64,000 nucleotides of DNA from Acidobacteria bacterium Mor1 (GTDB taxonomy: Bacteria; Acidobacteriota; Polarisedimenticolia; Polarisedimenticolales; Polarisedimenticolaceae). The stretch covers positions 1,030,400 through 1,094,399 of the forward strand of contig CP011806.1 in the NCBI GenBank assembly GCA_001664505.1, in the 5' to 3' direction. The notes under the pieces were generated by a model. It was not told the DNA's origin. It searched no databases and saw only the letters and a list, made by a program, of their open reading frames with translations. Below, piece after piece: positions 27,845 to 35,342 of this stretch (positions are counted from its first letter, which is position 1; each line of letters opens with the position of its first letter). The position numbers and the translations under genes were made by a program.

Positions 27845-28252
27845 CTAGTGGCTGAGTTCCATGGTGCCGAGCTCGCGGAGCTCGCCGTCGCGCATGGCGC
27901 CATGAGTCCCCTTGAACACACCGTCGGCGAACTCGCCGGTGAAGTTGAAGGTGGTCTTGCGCTCCTCGCTGTCGCTCTCGACCTCGCCACTCAGCTCGCC
28001 GGTCTTCAGGTTGCCCGAAGCGGTGCCGGCGTAGACGTGGGGCTTGCCTTCCCACTCGAAGTGGAAGGCCACGTTCCAGGCGTCATCCCCGTTGGGGGTG
28101 AAGACCGCCTTGAGGTCGCCGGTCTGGTCGCCGTCGTCGCGGGCCCAGACGAAGGAGCCCTCGAGGGTGACCTCGGTCTTTTCGGCGATCGCGCCGGTGC
28201 AGAAGATGGCCAGCACCGCCGCTGCCAGAATGATTTTCGCGGTTCGTTTCAT
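27845..28252 (-). CDS. Small exported beta-rich protein of unknown function
   Basis: A 135-residue protein. The ATG at 28252 lies seven bases after GGGAGG and opens a signal peptide ending CTGAIAEK. The mature part is made of short beta strands with alternating Gly and charged residues (TLEGSFVWARDDGDQTGDLKA, GTASGNLKTGELSGEV, TFNFTGEFADGVFKGTHG), typical of a small lipocalin- or jelly-roll-like barrel. No catalytic motif is visible. It ends in a proper terminator and appears monocistronic. It may be a periplasmic binding or storage protein; I do not recognise the family. Confidence 0.75.
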   Translation of the reverse strand: MKRTAKIILAAAVLAIFCTGAIAEKTEVTLEGSFVWARDDGDQTGDLKAVFTPNGDDAWNVAFHFEWEGKPHVYAGTASGNLKTGELSGEVESDSEERKTTFNFTGEFADGVFKGTHGAMRDGELRELGTMELSH

Positions 28253-28306
28253 CCGAAGTCCTCCCGATGGATGCCCAAAACGGGCACACCAAGGATACAC
28301 CGAATC

Positions 28307-28323
28307 TTGTAAACGGTTGTAAA
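28307..28323 (-). promoter_or_regulatory. Direct repeat of TTTACAA upstream of the small exported-protein gene
   Basis: On the minus strand TTTACAACCG is followed immediately by TTTACAAGAT, a 10-base-phased direct repeat ending about 55 bases before the ATG at 28252. One-helical-turn spacing suggests a regulator site or overlapping -35 elements. This is a weak call. Confidence 0.3.
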
Positions 28324-28364
28324 TAGGCGCGATTGATCCGATTCCCGGCCGGTTCGGACCCTGT

Positions 28365-29066
28365 TCAAGGGACTCGGGAGGCGTCAGGACTCGAAGGTTC
28401 CGGGTCCTGAGAGAAAACCGTGGTGATGTACTCCGCCACGCCCGCATCGAACAGGAAGTCCTCTATCTCTTGCTCCGAGTCCCCGGGATCCAGTAGCTCT
28501 GCGAACTGCCGTTGGTAGGACTGTGTTTGCTTCCACGCATCAAACTGCGCCTGTCGGAACCGCCGATACCGAGCTCGATCCATCTCGCGACGGGCATGGA
28601 GTTGCCCCGCCTTGATGGTCAGGACCGTGTAGCGCTCGTACTCAGAGGCGTACCCCATGTGGACATACTTCACCATCTCTCCGCGGGGAATGATGATGTG
28701 TCCGAAGAACCAACTGGCCGACACCCGATCCTCGTCGGGAAACATCTCGACCATGACCGAGCGCATCTGGGTATCGAACTGATCCCCAGGTTTGCGACTG
28801 AGGACCTCGACATCAGACAACCACAGCTGTTCGTCCTCGATGCGCCATTCGGCGACATAGCCGCGCCACAGACCCGACGAGATGACATTCCCGTGGGGGC
28901 GTTCATCGGGGTGCACCTCGAGGTAGGCCTCTAGAGGATTCGTCTGGATCGAGAGCTCTTCGCCGTCTAGCCAGAGGACATCCCCGGCCTGCGCCGTGGC
29001 TGACACCCGTGTAACGGCAAGAGCACAAAAAAGTGCGAGTACCGGAATAATCCTGCTGGGTCTCAT
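28365..29066 (-). CDS. Exported protein of unknown function (233 aa)
   Basis: The protein has a signal peptide ending SATAQA and then GDVLWLDGEELSIQTNPLEAYL, and WRGYVAEWRIEDEQLWLSDV, a beta-rich module I have seen as an uncharacterised domain in exported or housekeeping-adjacent small proteins. The second half is helical and strongly basic/Gln-rich (ARYRRFRQAQFDAWKQTQ). Base composition is visibly lower in G+C than the flanking genes, which suggests a different evolutionary age. No terminal motif or neighbour gives a function. The ATG at 29066 is the only reasonable start. Confidence 0.7.
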   Translation of the reverse strand: MRPSRIIPVLALFCALAVTRVSATAQAGDVLWLDGEELSIQTNPLEAYLEVHPDERPHGNVISSGLWRGYVAEWRIEDEQLWLSDVEVLSRKPGDQFDTQMRSVMVEMFPDEDRVSASWFFGHIIIPRGEMVKYVHMGYASEYERYTVLTIKAGQLHARREMDRARYRRFRQAQFDAWKQTQSYQRQFAELLDPGDSEQEIEDFLFDAGVAEYITTVFSQDPEPSSPDASRVP

Positions 29067-29171
29067 CGGTTCACCTCGACCGCAATGTTGGGACTAGCTG
29101 CCCTCATGCTACCCCGAAGGGTGGAGGCTGCCGAACTCTCGGGCCGATGGTGCAGTGACGCCGCAGCAAGT

Positions 29172-29216
29172 CCCCTCGGCAGTGACCGCCGGCCGGTGAG
29201 CGGCCCGGCCGAGGGG
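29172..29216 (-). terminator. Hairpin downstream of the thioredoxin-like gene
   Basis: A 9-bp stem (CCCCTCGGC 29172-29180 / GCCGAGGGG 29208-29216) encloses a GC-rich inner region that can also fold. There is no T tract. It lies 18 bases after the stop at 29234. Confidence 0.45.
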
Positions 29217-29233
29217 CCGTGCTTGCTTGCCTG

Positions 29234-29617
29234 CTACTGCAGCCTGGCGAGGATCTCCTTGCCGATCTCTTTGGTCGACTGCGCCTTGGTGAACCTGGCC
29301 ACCGGCTTCTTGCTCTCGGAATCAACGAGCAGGATGAACCCGGTGCCGGCGTTCTCCTCGTAGAGCTTGGACAGGCCCAGCGCACCGGCCAGCAGGATCG
29401 CCTCGTTGGAGCTGGTCTGGTTGGTCCGGTCGAGCTCCACGAACAGCACCGGCTTGCCGTCCAGTTTGTTGCGCAGCTCATCCACTACAGGCCCCATGGC
29501 CTTGCACGAGCCACACCAGTCCGCGTGGAACTTGACCGCGATCAGTTCGGGCTCCTTGGCCGAGGCACCCAGGGCGATCAGGGAAAGGAGGGCGAAGCAG
29601 AGAATCATGCGTTTCAT
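29234..29617 (-). CDS. Exported thioredoxin-like protein
   Basis: A 127-residue thioredoxin-fold protein with a signal peptide ending ALGASAKE. The redox motif is WCGSCK in VKFHADWCGSCKAMGP, close to the WCGPCK of thioredoxins. The cis-Pro region is altered (GFILLVDSESKKPV has no clear Pro in the usual place), so reductase activity is likely but not assured. It should act in the periplasm on disulfides, which fits the many Cys-rich exported proteins encoded around it. It is divergent from the SDR gene (134-base gap). Confidence 0.88.
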   Translation of the reverse strand: MKRMILCFALLSLIALGASAKEPELIAVKFHADWCGSCKAMGPVVDELRNKLDGKPVLFVELDRTNQTSSNEAILLAGALGLSKLYEENAGTGFILLVDSESKKPVARFTKAQSTKEIGKEILARLQ

Positions 29618-29751
29618 CGGTTTCTCCCAGGTAGACGGGCCGAGAGGCCCCTTGGTTGTCCGGTGGGAGGGAACGAATGGGAGGCAAACCTGATTGCGCC
29701 GACCCGGATTTTTCCCACAGCAATACCGAAACCGGCGCTAAGCTCCTGCCG

Positions 29752-30432
29752 ATGAAGCGCACCATCGTCATGACGGGGGTCTCCAGGGGCCTCGGACGGG
29801 CCTTGGCCGGCGAGTTCGTCCGGGCGGGCCACACGGTGTGCGGTTGCGCACGAAGCGCGGCAGCCCTCGCGCGCCTGACCGAAGAGCATTCCGGCGAGCA
29901 CCGGTTCGACCGGGTCGACGTGACCGACGACGATCAGGTCCGCGACTGGGCCGAGAGCCTGGCATCACAGGGCATCGTGCCCGACCTCCTGATCAACAAC
30001 GCCGCGCTGATCAATCGCAACGCCCGGCTCTGGGAAGTTCCGCCCGGCGAGATGGACCTGGTCCTCAGGAGCAACGTCCTGGGCACCTACCACGTCATCC
30101 GCCACTTCCTGCCGGCGATGATCGAGGCCGGCCGTGGCGTGATCGTGAACTTCAGTTCGACCTGGGGACGTTCGACCTCCCCTGAGGTGGCCCCCTACTG
30201 CGCGACCAAGTGGGCGATCGAGGGCATGACCCAGAGCCTGTCTCAGGAGCTACCCCGCGGCCTGGCGGCCGTGGCGCTCAACCCGGGAATCATTGACACT
30301 GACATGCTGCGGAGTTGCTTCGGACCATCGGCTGCGAGCTACAGCGGGCCCCGGCGTTGGGCTGCGACCGCCGCGCCCTTTCTGCTGGAGCTGGGCCCGG
30401 CGGAGAACGGCTGCTCGCTGGACGCCCCTTGA
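29752..30432 (+). CDS. Short-chain dehydrogenase/reductase
   Basis: A 226-residue SDR. The NAD(P)-binding motif is TGVSRGLGRAL (about 6-16), a catalytic Ser lies in NFSSTWG, and the active-site YxxxK reads YCATK. LINNAALINRN corresponds to the structural NNAG motif. The Arg in SRGLG favours NADP(H). The ATG at 29752 places the fold at residue 1 as usual; in-frame upstream starts (ATG 29677, TTG 29656) would add a tail unrelated to SDRs. The substrate is unknown. It is followed by the glycosyltransferase gene after 60 bases, probably cotranscribed. Confidence 0.88.
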   Translation: MKRTIVMTGVSRGLGRALAGEFVRAGHTVCGCARSAAALARLTEEHSGEHRFDRVDVTDDDQVRDWAESLASQGIVPDLLINNAALINRNARLWEVPPGEMDLVLRSNVLGTYHVIRHFLPAMIEAGRGVIVNFSSTWGRSTSPEVAPYCATKWAIEGMTQSLSQELPRGLAAVALNPGIIDTDMLRSCFGPSAASYSGPRRWAATAAPFLLELGPAENGCSLDAP

Positions 30433-30492
30433 AGAGCTCCGCCCGATGAGTCGGCTACCATCCGGGCAGCACCAGCGGGTTGGGAGGGCCGA

Positions 30493-31233
30493 ATGACCAC
30501 GATCGTCGTCCCGTGCTACAACGAAGAGAAGCGCCTCGACGAAGGCGCCTTCCTTGCGTATGCCCGGGCGCAACAAGACACACGGTTCCTGTTCGTCAAT
30601 GACGGCAGCACCGACGGCACCGCCCAGGTTCTCGACAGGCTTTGTCGGGAGAACCCCGAACGACTCGACGCCCTTCATCTGCCCCACAACTCAGGCAAGG
30701 CCGAGGCGGTACGCCGGGGCGTGCTCCATGCGCTGGACCTGGGTAGCCGGTACGTCGGCTATTGGGATGCGGACCTGGCCACGCCCCTCGAAGAGATCGC
30801 TCACTTCTCTCGTGTACTGGACCGACGCCCCGACATCGATCTCGTCATGGGGGCGAGGGTTCAGTTGCTAGGGCGATCAATCCAGCGGAAGGCGCTGCGC
30901 CACTACCTGGGCCGCGCCTGCGCCACAGCGGTTTCTCTGGCGCTCCACCTCGAGACCTACGACACCCAGTGCGGAGCGAAGCTCCTGCGGGATACGTCGG
31001 AGATCCGGCAAGTGTTCGAGGCACCCTTCATCGCCGGCTGGATCTTTGACGTGGAGATCATCGCCCGCATGATCGCGTTCCGTCGGCGGAAAGGCTTGCC
31101 GGATGTGAGCCGGGCGATCGTCGAGTGGCCGGTAGAGACGTGGAACGACGTTGCCGGCTCGAAGATCAAGCTGAGGGACTACGCGGTGGCCGCCTGGAAC
31201 CTGGGCCGGATCCGTCGCCGATACCTCCGCTAG
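30493..31233 (+). CDS. Glycosyltransferase family 2 protein
   Basis: A 246-residue GT-A fold enzyme. VPCYNEEKRLDEGAF and FVNDGSTDGTAQVL are the nucleotide-sugar loop, YWDADLATPLEEI is the DXD region, and FIAGWIFDVEIIAR resembles the acceptor-binding part of dolichyl/undecaprenyl-phosphate glucosyltransferases (DPG/DPM-like). No membrane segment is present, so it may work on a lipid carrier as a peripheral enzyme. The gene is somewhat lower in G+C than its neighbours. It starts 60 bases after the SDR gene. Confidence 0.88.
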   Translation: MTTIVVPCYNEEKRLDEGAFLAYARAQQDTRFLFVNDGSTDGTAQVLDRLCRENPERLDALHLPHNSGKAEAVRRGVLHALDLGSRYVGYWDADLATPLEEIAHFSRVLDRRPDIDLVMGARVQLLGRSIQRKALRHYLGRACATAVSLALHLETYDTQCGAKLLRDTSEIRQVFEAPFIAGWIFDVEIIARMIAFRRRKGLPDVSRAIVEWPVETWNDVAGSKIKLRDYAVAAWNLGRIRRRYLR

Positions 31234-31288
31234 GCAATCGGCCGCTTGCGGTCTCGACACCCCAGCGCTGACTGCTCGCACGAACCCA

Positions 31289-31798
31289 TCAACAAGGTCG
31301 GCGGCCGCCCTCCTCGACCCGGGCCACGGTCGGTGGGCTCCATGCGATCACATCCACAAGGTGATTCAAGCAAGCGATCATGTAATGCCTCAACTTACCC
31401 GGGTTGGGGAGATCGTCGGCGGCGAAGCTCACCCTGGAGCAGTAGTCGAGAAAGTGCGAGTCGGCCAGAACGTGGTACACCGCCTTGGGAAGCTTAGACT
31501 TCTCCGCCGACCAGTACGATTCGGAACGCACCGCGTAGGTCGCGAAGTGCGGAAACTCGATCTCGATGCAGACCCCGGGATCGGGAACCACCCGCTCGAC
31601 ATCCTCGAATAGACGTCCCGCGACCTCCAACTCCTCTCGGTAACCGGACCCGAGCGCCGGCCGCACACGGAGACGGAGGCCGCAATCGCAATCGTCGAGC
31701 AGTTCGAGGTGATCGAGGAACAACCGGTCGAACTGGTTCAGATCCTCGGGAGTCACGGGTTCAACCGGCGCATCTTGCTGGGGAGGGGCCCGGGACAT
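31289..31798 (-). CDS. Hypothetical protein (169 aa)
   Basis: A soluble protein without a signal peptide. It starts at ATG 31798 and overlaps the lipoprotein gene by 46 bases, which is unusually long. Its sequence is rich in Leu, Asp and Tyr (RLFLDHLELLDDCDCGLRLRV, IEIEFPHFATYAVRSESYW, HYMIACLNHLVDVIAW) with no recognised motif. Codon use is plausible for a real gene, and the absence of a competing frame supports it. It has no assignable function. The base composition is lower in G+C, like the adjacent lipoprotein gene. Confidence 0.55.
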   Translation of the reverse strand: MSRAPPQQDAPVEPVTPEDLNQFDRLFLDHLELLDDCDCGLRLRVRPALGSGYREELEVAGRLFEDVERVVPDPGVCIEIEFPHFATYAVRSESYWSAEKSKLPKAVYHVLADSHFLDYCSRVSFAADDLPNPGKLRHYMIACLNHLVDVIAWSPPTVARVEEGGRRPC

Positions 31799-32280
31799 TC
31801 CACCGCCGAGAGCGGATCAAGACCGATCACCTTGTCCTCGGCCAAATCGAAAACGATCCGGACATCGTACAAATCCGGGATCGTGGAACACCCCGGCGGT
31901 GGCGGCGGCGGAACGTAGCGGTAGGGCTTGGAGAGTTCGACCCGGTACATCAACGGATCTCCGACGTCTTTCCAGAGAACCAGGGTATCGACATAATCCG
32001 ATGGGCCGAGCAACTCGATCACGCCCGCTCGCGTCAACCCGTAAGCCCGCCCCCCGCAGATGAGATCGGTCAACATGGTCCCCCGTACCAGGGCGTTCCC
32101 TGAACGCCAACCGCTCCGATCGAACGGCAGGTCGTCCCCGCGTTGCCCTCGTTGGTCGTTGCAATAGACCTGGCGGTTGCCCTGCCAAACCAAGCGGAAA
32201 TGCTCCTCCTCCGACAGCGAGGACGGGTTCGAGCAGGATGCGACGAGCAACAGCATCGCGACCAAGATGCATTTCCTCAC
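31753..32280 (-). CDS. Lipoprotein with a BamE/SmpA-like domain
   Basis: A 175-residue protein. The GTG at 32280 is ten bases from the stop of the beta-propeller gene and opens a signal sequence (VRKCILVAMLLLVASC) ending in a lipobox LVASC, so Cys16 should be lipidated. A segment TMLTDLICGGRAYGLTRAGV and IELLGPSD fits the SmpA/BamE-like pattern of a Leu-Gly turn before a helix, as seen in small outer-membrane assembly lipoproteins. A Pro-rich stretch (YVPPPPPPG) follows. A role in envelope assembly is inference. It overlaps the hypothetical gene at 31753-31798. Confidence 0.65.
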   Translation of the reverse strand: MRKCILVAMLLLVASCSNPSSLSEEEHFRLVWQGNRQVYCNDQRGQRGDDLPFDRSGWRSGNALVRGTMLTDLICGGRAYGLTRAGVIELLGPSDYVDTLVLWKDVGDPLMYRVELSKPYRYVPPPPPPGCSTIPDLYDVRIVFDLAEDKVIGLDPLSAVECPGPLPSKMRRLNP

Positions 32281-32290
32281 GAGGCTGCCG

Positions 32291-34771
32291 CTAGCGACGG
32301 ATACGCGCCGGAGCGATCGCAGGATCGCGCAATACTGCGATGCCGTCGGGAGTTCCGAAGCCGTCGCGGACGGCGATGTATCCCGGCGCCAGCACCGAGG
32401 GGAACGACCAGCGACCGATCCCGTAGATCGAGTAATCCCCACCGGCGCTGCCCAGCAACACGCCCCCACCGACGAAGTCGTAGTACGCCTCGCCGTCGGC
32501 CCGGGGGATCTGCCACGGATCGCAGCAGTACGGATCGGACTGACCGATCACCTCCGGCGGATCCTTGGACAGGTCGTAGATCACCGAGCCCCAGGCCCGA
32601 AAAGTCCAGTGCCAGAAGCTGACCCGAGCACCTTCGCCGCTGCCGAAGGTCGTGCCGCTACCCCAGTGCCAGAAGATGGGCGCCTGCTCCCCGGGTTCGC
32701 TGAGCGGATCCCCGGTCTCGATGTCGAAGAGCTGCGGGGAGATCCACCAGATCGCGCCGCGGGTCGCCACCACCGCGTCGCCGTCAGGGGTGAACTGGGC
32801 GTAGGTGAAATGTTCCTCGTCGCTACGCCACATCTCACGGGGATTGGCGCGATCTACGATGTCGACCATCACCATCGGCGCGGCATTGAACAGGTAGTCA
32901 CCGCAGACCACCACGCGATCGCCGGCGGGACTGACGTCCATGCCGGTCACGTAGCGGTAGTTCGGGATGTGGAAATCGAGGCGGCCGCGGCGACCGTCGG
33001 GATGCCAGATCTCCAGGACCGAGTAGCGGGTGATGTAGCCGCGAAACCAGATCACCGAGCCGTCTTCGAGCACCTCTACGTCCGTCACGCCGGCGCCGTC
33101 GGAGGAGCTCCAGGCGAAGCGCTCCCTGTGCCGCAGCTCGCGGCCGTCGAACTGCAGGATCTCCAGCGAGTAGCGTCCGGCCACGGCGATGGTCGATCCT
33201 CCGGCCGCCATCAGCTCTAGATCGGGATCGTAGTAGCCTGCGGCGGCCGTACCGTCACCTTCGTCGGTCTCTCGCGGGATATCGGGACCGCCGACCAGGC
33301 CGCTGCCGGCCACCACCTCCCGCCGTAGAACATCAACCACGTTGAGCGCGTTGTGGGAGGCGTCGTAGGTCACCACGTAGCGACTGCCCAGGGTTACCAT
33401 CCGTTCGATCTCGACCGGCGCCACCTCGCGATAGCCGGCCACGTGCTCCGGCTCTTGGGGCACGGCGAAGGAGACCGTCTCGATCACCGCCTCACCGCCG
33501 GGCTCGTAGATCTGGGCGATGTTGAGCATGCGCCGGTTGATCACCGTGACCAGATCACCCGATTCCCGATCGACCGACACGCTCCACGGGCGCGCCTGGC
33601 CGGGTGTGGCGACGCGACCCACGATGGAGCCGTCACGAACGTCGATCAGCACCACCTCCCGGGCCTCACCCGCCGCTACCATCAGCAGCGGACGCGGGCT
33701 CAGGGACTCCATCACCCCGCTGCTGCGCTCGAACAGTCCTCCGACATCGAGGCCGGCGATCCGAGAGGGCGCCGCCGGGTCCGTAATGTCCCACAGCTCG
33801 ATGCCCTCTTCCTCGGCGATGGCCAGCACGATCTGATCTTCGGTCTCGACCAGCTCCAGTTGCTCCACGGCGTGCGGCCTGAGAGGCACGGCGCCGCGCG
33901 GCTCCCCGTCGCGGTTCAACAGCACGACCTGCTCGTGCTTCCGCATCAACAGCACGTCACGGGCCGAGGCAGGCAGCAGCTCTCCCGGATCCTCCACCAG
34001 CTGACGGGCCAGTTCCAGAGGGGCAGATGGATCGGTGACGTCCAGGGTGATCAGCGCCCACTGGTCGTAAGACAGCTCGGCGAGGAAGAGCAGCAGCGAG
34101 CGCGAGTCCTCGGTCAGCGAGATCGGCGATGCGATCCGCCGGAAGTCCAGCTCTCCCAGCGGCTCACCCGAGTCCAGGTCGATCAGCTCGCCGCAGTCCC
34201 GCCCGTAGGCAAACACGGCTCCGGTGCCGCGCAAGGCGACGAAGTTGCGGGAGCAAGCGTCGAACGCGGCCAGCACTCGCGGCTCGTCGGGAACCGACAG
34301 GTCGTAGACCTGGTCCGGGTGTCTCTCCTGGGGATAGAGCAGCCGCCGGTATCCCGGCTCGTCCACGATCACCGCGCGACCGCTGGCGTGGTAGTTGCGG
34401 CCGTTGATCACCTCCTGGTGGGCCAGGGTCCCGGTACGGGCATCGTAGATAAGCAGCAGGTTCTCACCGGGCAGCACCACGCTGTAGCCGGTCCCCTGAA
34501 GCGCATGCGCCTCCCCGGCCAGGATCGGCGGCGGGAAGCGCACCGTTCCCTCGACCACGAACCCCTCGGCTCCGGTCGCGACGCCGCCGCGAGTGCTCAG
34601 CGGACCGAGCCCCGAAGCCATGGCATGGGCGCGATGCTCCGCGGCCGACGGGGCGCCCACCGGCGGCTCCGAGACCTGCTCCGCCGACGGCGCCACCGTG
34701 TCCGCCGACAAAGGCAGGCAGACAAATACGGCAACCAGGATCAGATAGACAAGAGCGGCTTGACGACTCAT
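32291..34771 (-). CDS. Exported beta-propeller protein of unknown function
   Basis: An 826-residue protein. The ATG at 34771 follows a G6 tract by four bases and begins a signal peptide ending CLPLSADTV. The mature part consists of repeated blades with alternating D/G turns (WSVSVDRESGDLVTVINRR; MDVSPAGDRVVVCGDYLF; ARVSFWHWTFRAWGSVIYDL) like WD40/YVTN propellers, without a catalytic motif. The repeats suggest two propellers in tandem. The stop lies 10 bases before the lipoprotein gene on the same strand, so the three minus genes (34771 to 31289) may be one transcript. The function is unknown; extracellular recognition is plausible. Confidence 0.75.
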   Translation of the reverse strand: MSRQAALVYLILVAVFVCLPLSADTVAPSAEQVSEPPVGAPSAAEHRAHAMASGLGPLSTRGGVATGAEGFVVEGTVRFPPPILAGEAHALQGTGYSVVLPGENLLLIYDARTGTLAHQEVINGRNYHASGRAVIVDEPGYRRLLYPQERHPDQVYDLSVPDEPRVLAAFDACSRNFVALRGTGAVFAYGRDCGELIDLDSGEPLGELDFRRIASPISLTEDSRSLLLFLAELSYDQWALITLDVTDPSAPLELARQLVEDPGELLPASARDVLLMRKHEQVVLLNRDGEPRGAVPLRPHAVEQLELVETEDQIVLAIAEEEGIELWDITDPAAPSRIAGLDVGGLFERSSGVMESLSPRPLLMVAAGEAREVVLIDVRDGSIVGRVATPGQARPWSVSVDRESGDLVTVINRRMLNIAQIYEPGGEAVIETVSFAVPQEPEHVAGYREVAPVEIERMVTLGSRYVVTYDASHNALNVVDVLRREVVAGSGLVGGPDIPRETDEGDGTAAAGYYDPDLELMAAGGSTIAVAGRYSLEILQFDGRELRHRERFAWSSSDGAGVTDVEVLEDGSVIWFRGYITRYSVLEIWHPDGRRGRLDFHIPNYRYVTGMDVSPAGDRVVVCGDYLFNAAPMVMVDIVDRANPREMWRSDEEHFTYAQFTPDGDAVVATRGAIWWISPQLFDIETGDPLSEPGEQAPIFWHWGSGTTFGSGEGARVSFWHWTFRAWGSVIYDLSKDPPEVIGQSDPYCCDPWQIPRADGEAYYDFVGGGVLLGSAGGDYSIYGIGRWSFPSVLAPGYIAVRDGFGTPDGIAVLRDPAIAPARIRR

Positions 34772-34847
34772 GAATCCCCCCGGATCGTCGACTCTAGGAG
34801 TGATCCTACCGCGTTGGGGGTCCGGGGCGCGCGTCGCCGACACGAAA

Positions 34848-34985
34848 GTTCGAACCCGGAATCAGGCAGCCACCGTCGCAAGCAACCGGGTTCGCGGCCG
34901 AAGCGCGAGCAAAGCGAGCGCGCCGCCCCGGAACCCGGTTTGCCGCGACAGAGCGAAGCGATGGAGCGGGAAACCGGGTTCGAAC
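34848..34985. repeat. Alternating inverted repeats around the tRNA-Gly 3' end
   Basis: Four copies of a GAACCCGG(TT) core alternate in orientation at 34851-34859, 34884-34893, 34931-34940 and 34972-34981, the last being the T-arm of tRNA-Gly itself. Any two neighbouring copies could pair as a hairpin, and a further GCGAGC/GCTCGC element sits between copies two and three. No gene crosses this stretch. It may form the tRNA terminator/processing region or a REP-like element. Confidence 0.6.
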
Positions 34986-35037
34986 CGGCGACCCTCAGCT
35001 TGGGAAGCTGATGCTCTACCAACTGAGCTATTCCCGC
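34962..35037 (-). tRNA. tRNA-Gly (CCC)
   Basis: A 76-base tRNA including an encoded CCA. The acceptor stem is GCGGGAA / TTCCCGC, the D-arm is GCTCAGTTGGTAGAGC, and the anticodon loop is TTCCCAA (anticodon CCC, reading GGG). The T-arm is CCGGTTCGAACCCGG. All stems pair. A promoter-like TATAAT lies 64 bases upstream. Confidence 0.97.
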
Positions 35038-35100
35038 TCGCTTCCGAGGTCCATGGAAGATGGCTGCCGACCCGCGGCCCCTGCCTCCCACCTGCCCCGC

Positions 35101-35129
35101 ATTATAGCCCTACCCCACGCCCTGACGAA
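35101..35129 (-). promoter_or_regulatory. Likely promoter of tRNA-Gly
   Basis: On the minus strand a perfect TATAAT occupies 35101-35106. The -35 region (TTCGTC or TCGTCA, 16-17 bases upstream) is poor. The -10 alone, in the only AT-rich spot in front of the tRNA, makes it the best candidate. Confidence 0.55.
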
Positions 35130-35342
35130 ATCGTAATCCCCGTCGGAAACAACTACACGCGGAACGGCGCGAAGTTCCCGGTGCGATGTGACCCCACGTG
35201 ACGATTCTGCAGGTCACGATTACAGCTTCGCCACGACCCGGTGAAGCCCGACTCGCAAACCGGCCCGGAAAACGCATCTGGCCGCGTGGAACCAGCCTTG
35301 CAGTAGTGGACCGCGAACGAAGAAACGTTCGGAGGTCCACGC

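Noticed and set aside
29656-29751. N-terminal extension of the SDR protein
   Set aside because: Upstream starts give a tail that is not part of SDRs; the NAD(P) motif begins properly from ATG 29752, although its ribosome site is poor.
34962-35037. tRNA-Gly as an integration site for a mobile element
   Set aside because: No integrase, recombinase or att-type direct repeat was found near it, and the neighbouring genes look ordinary.
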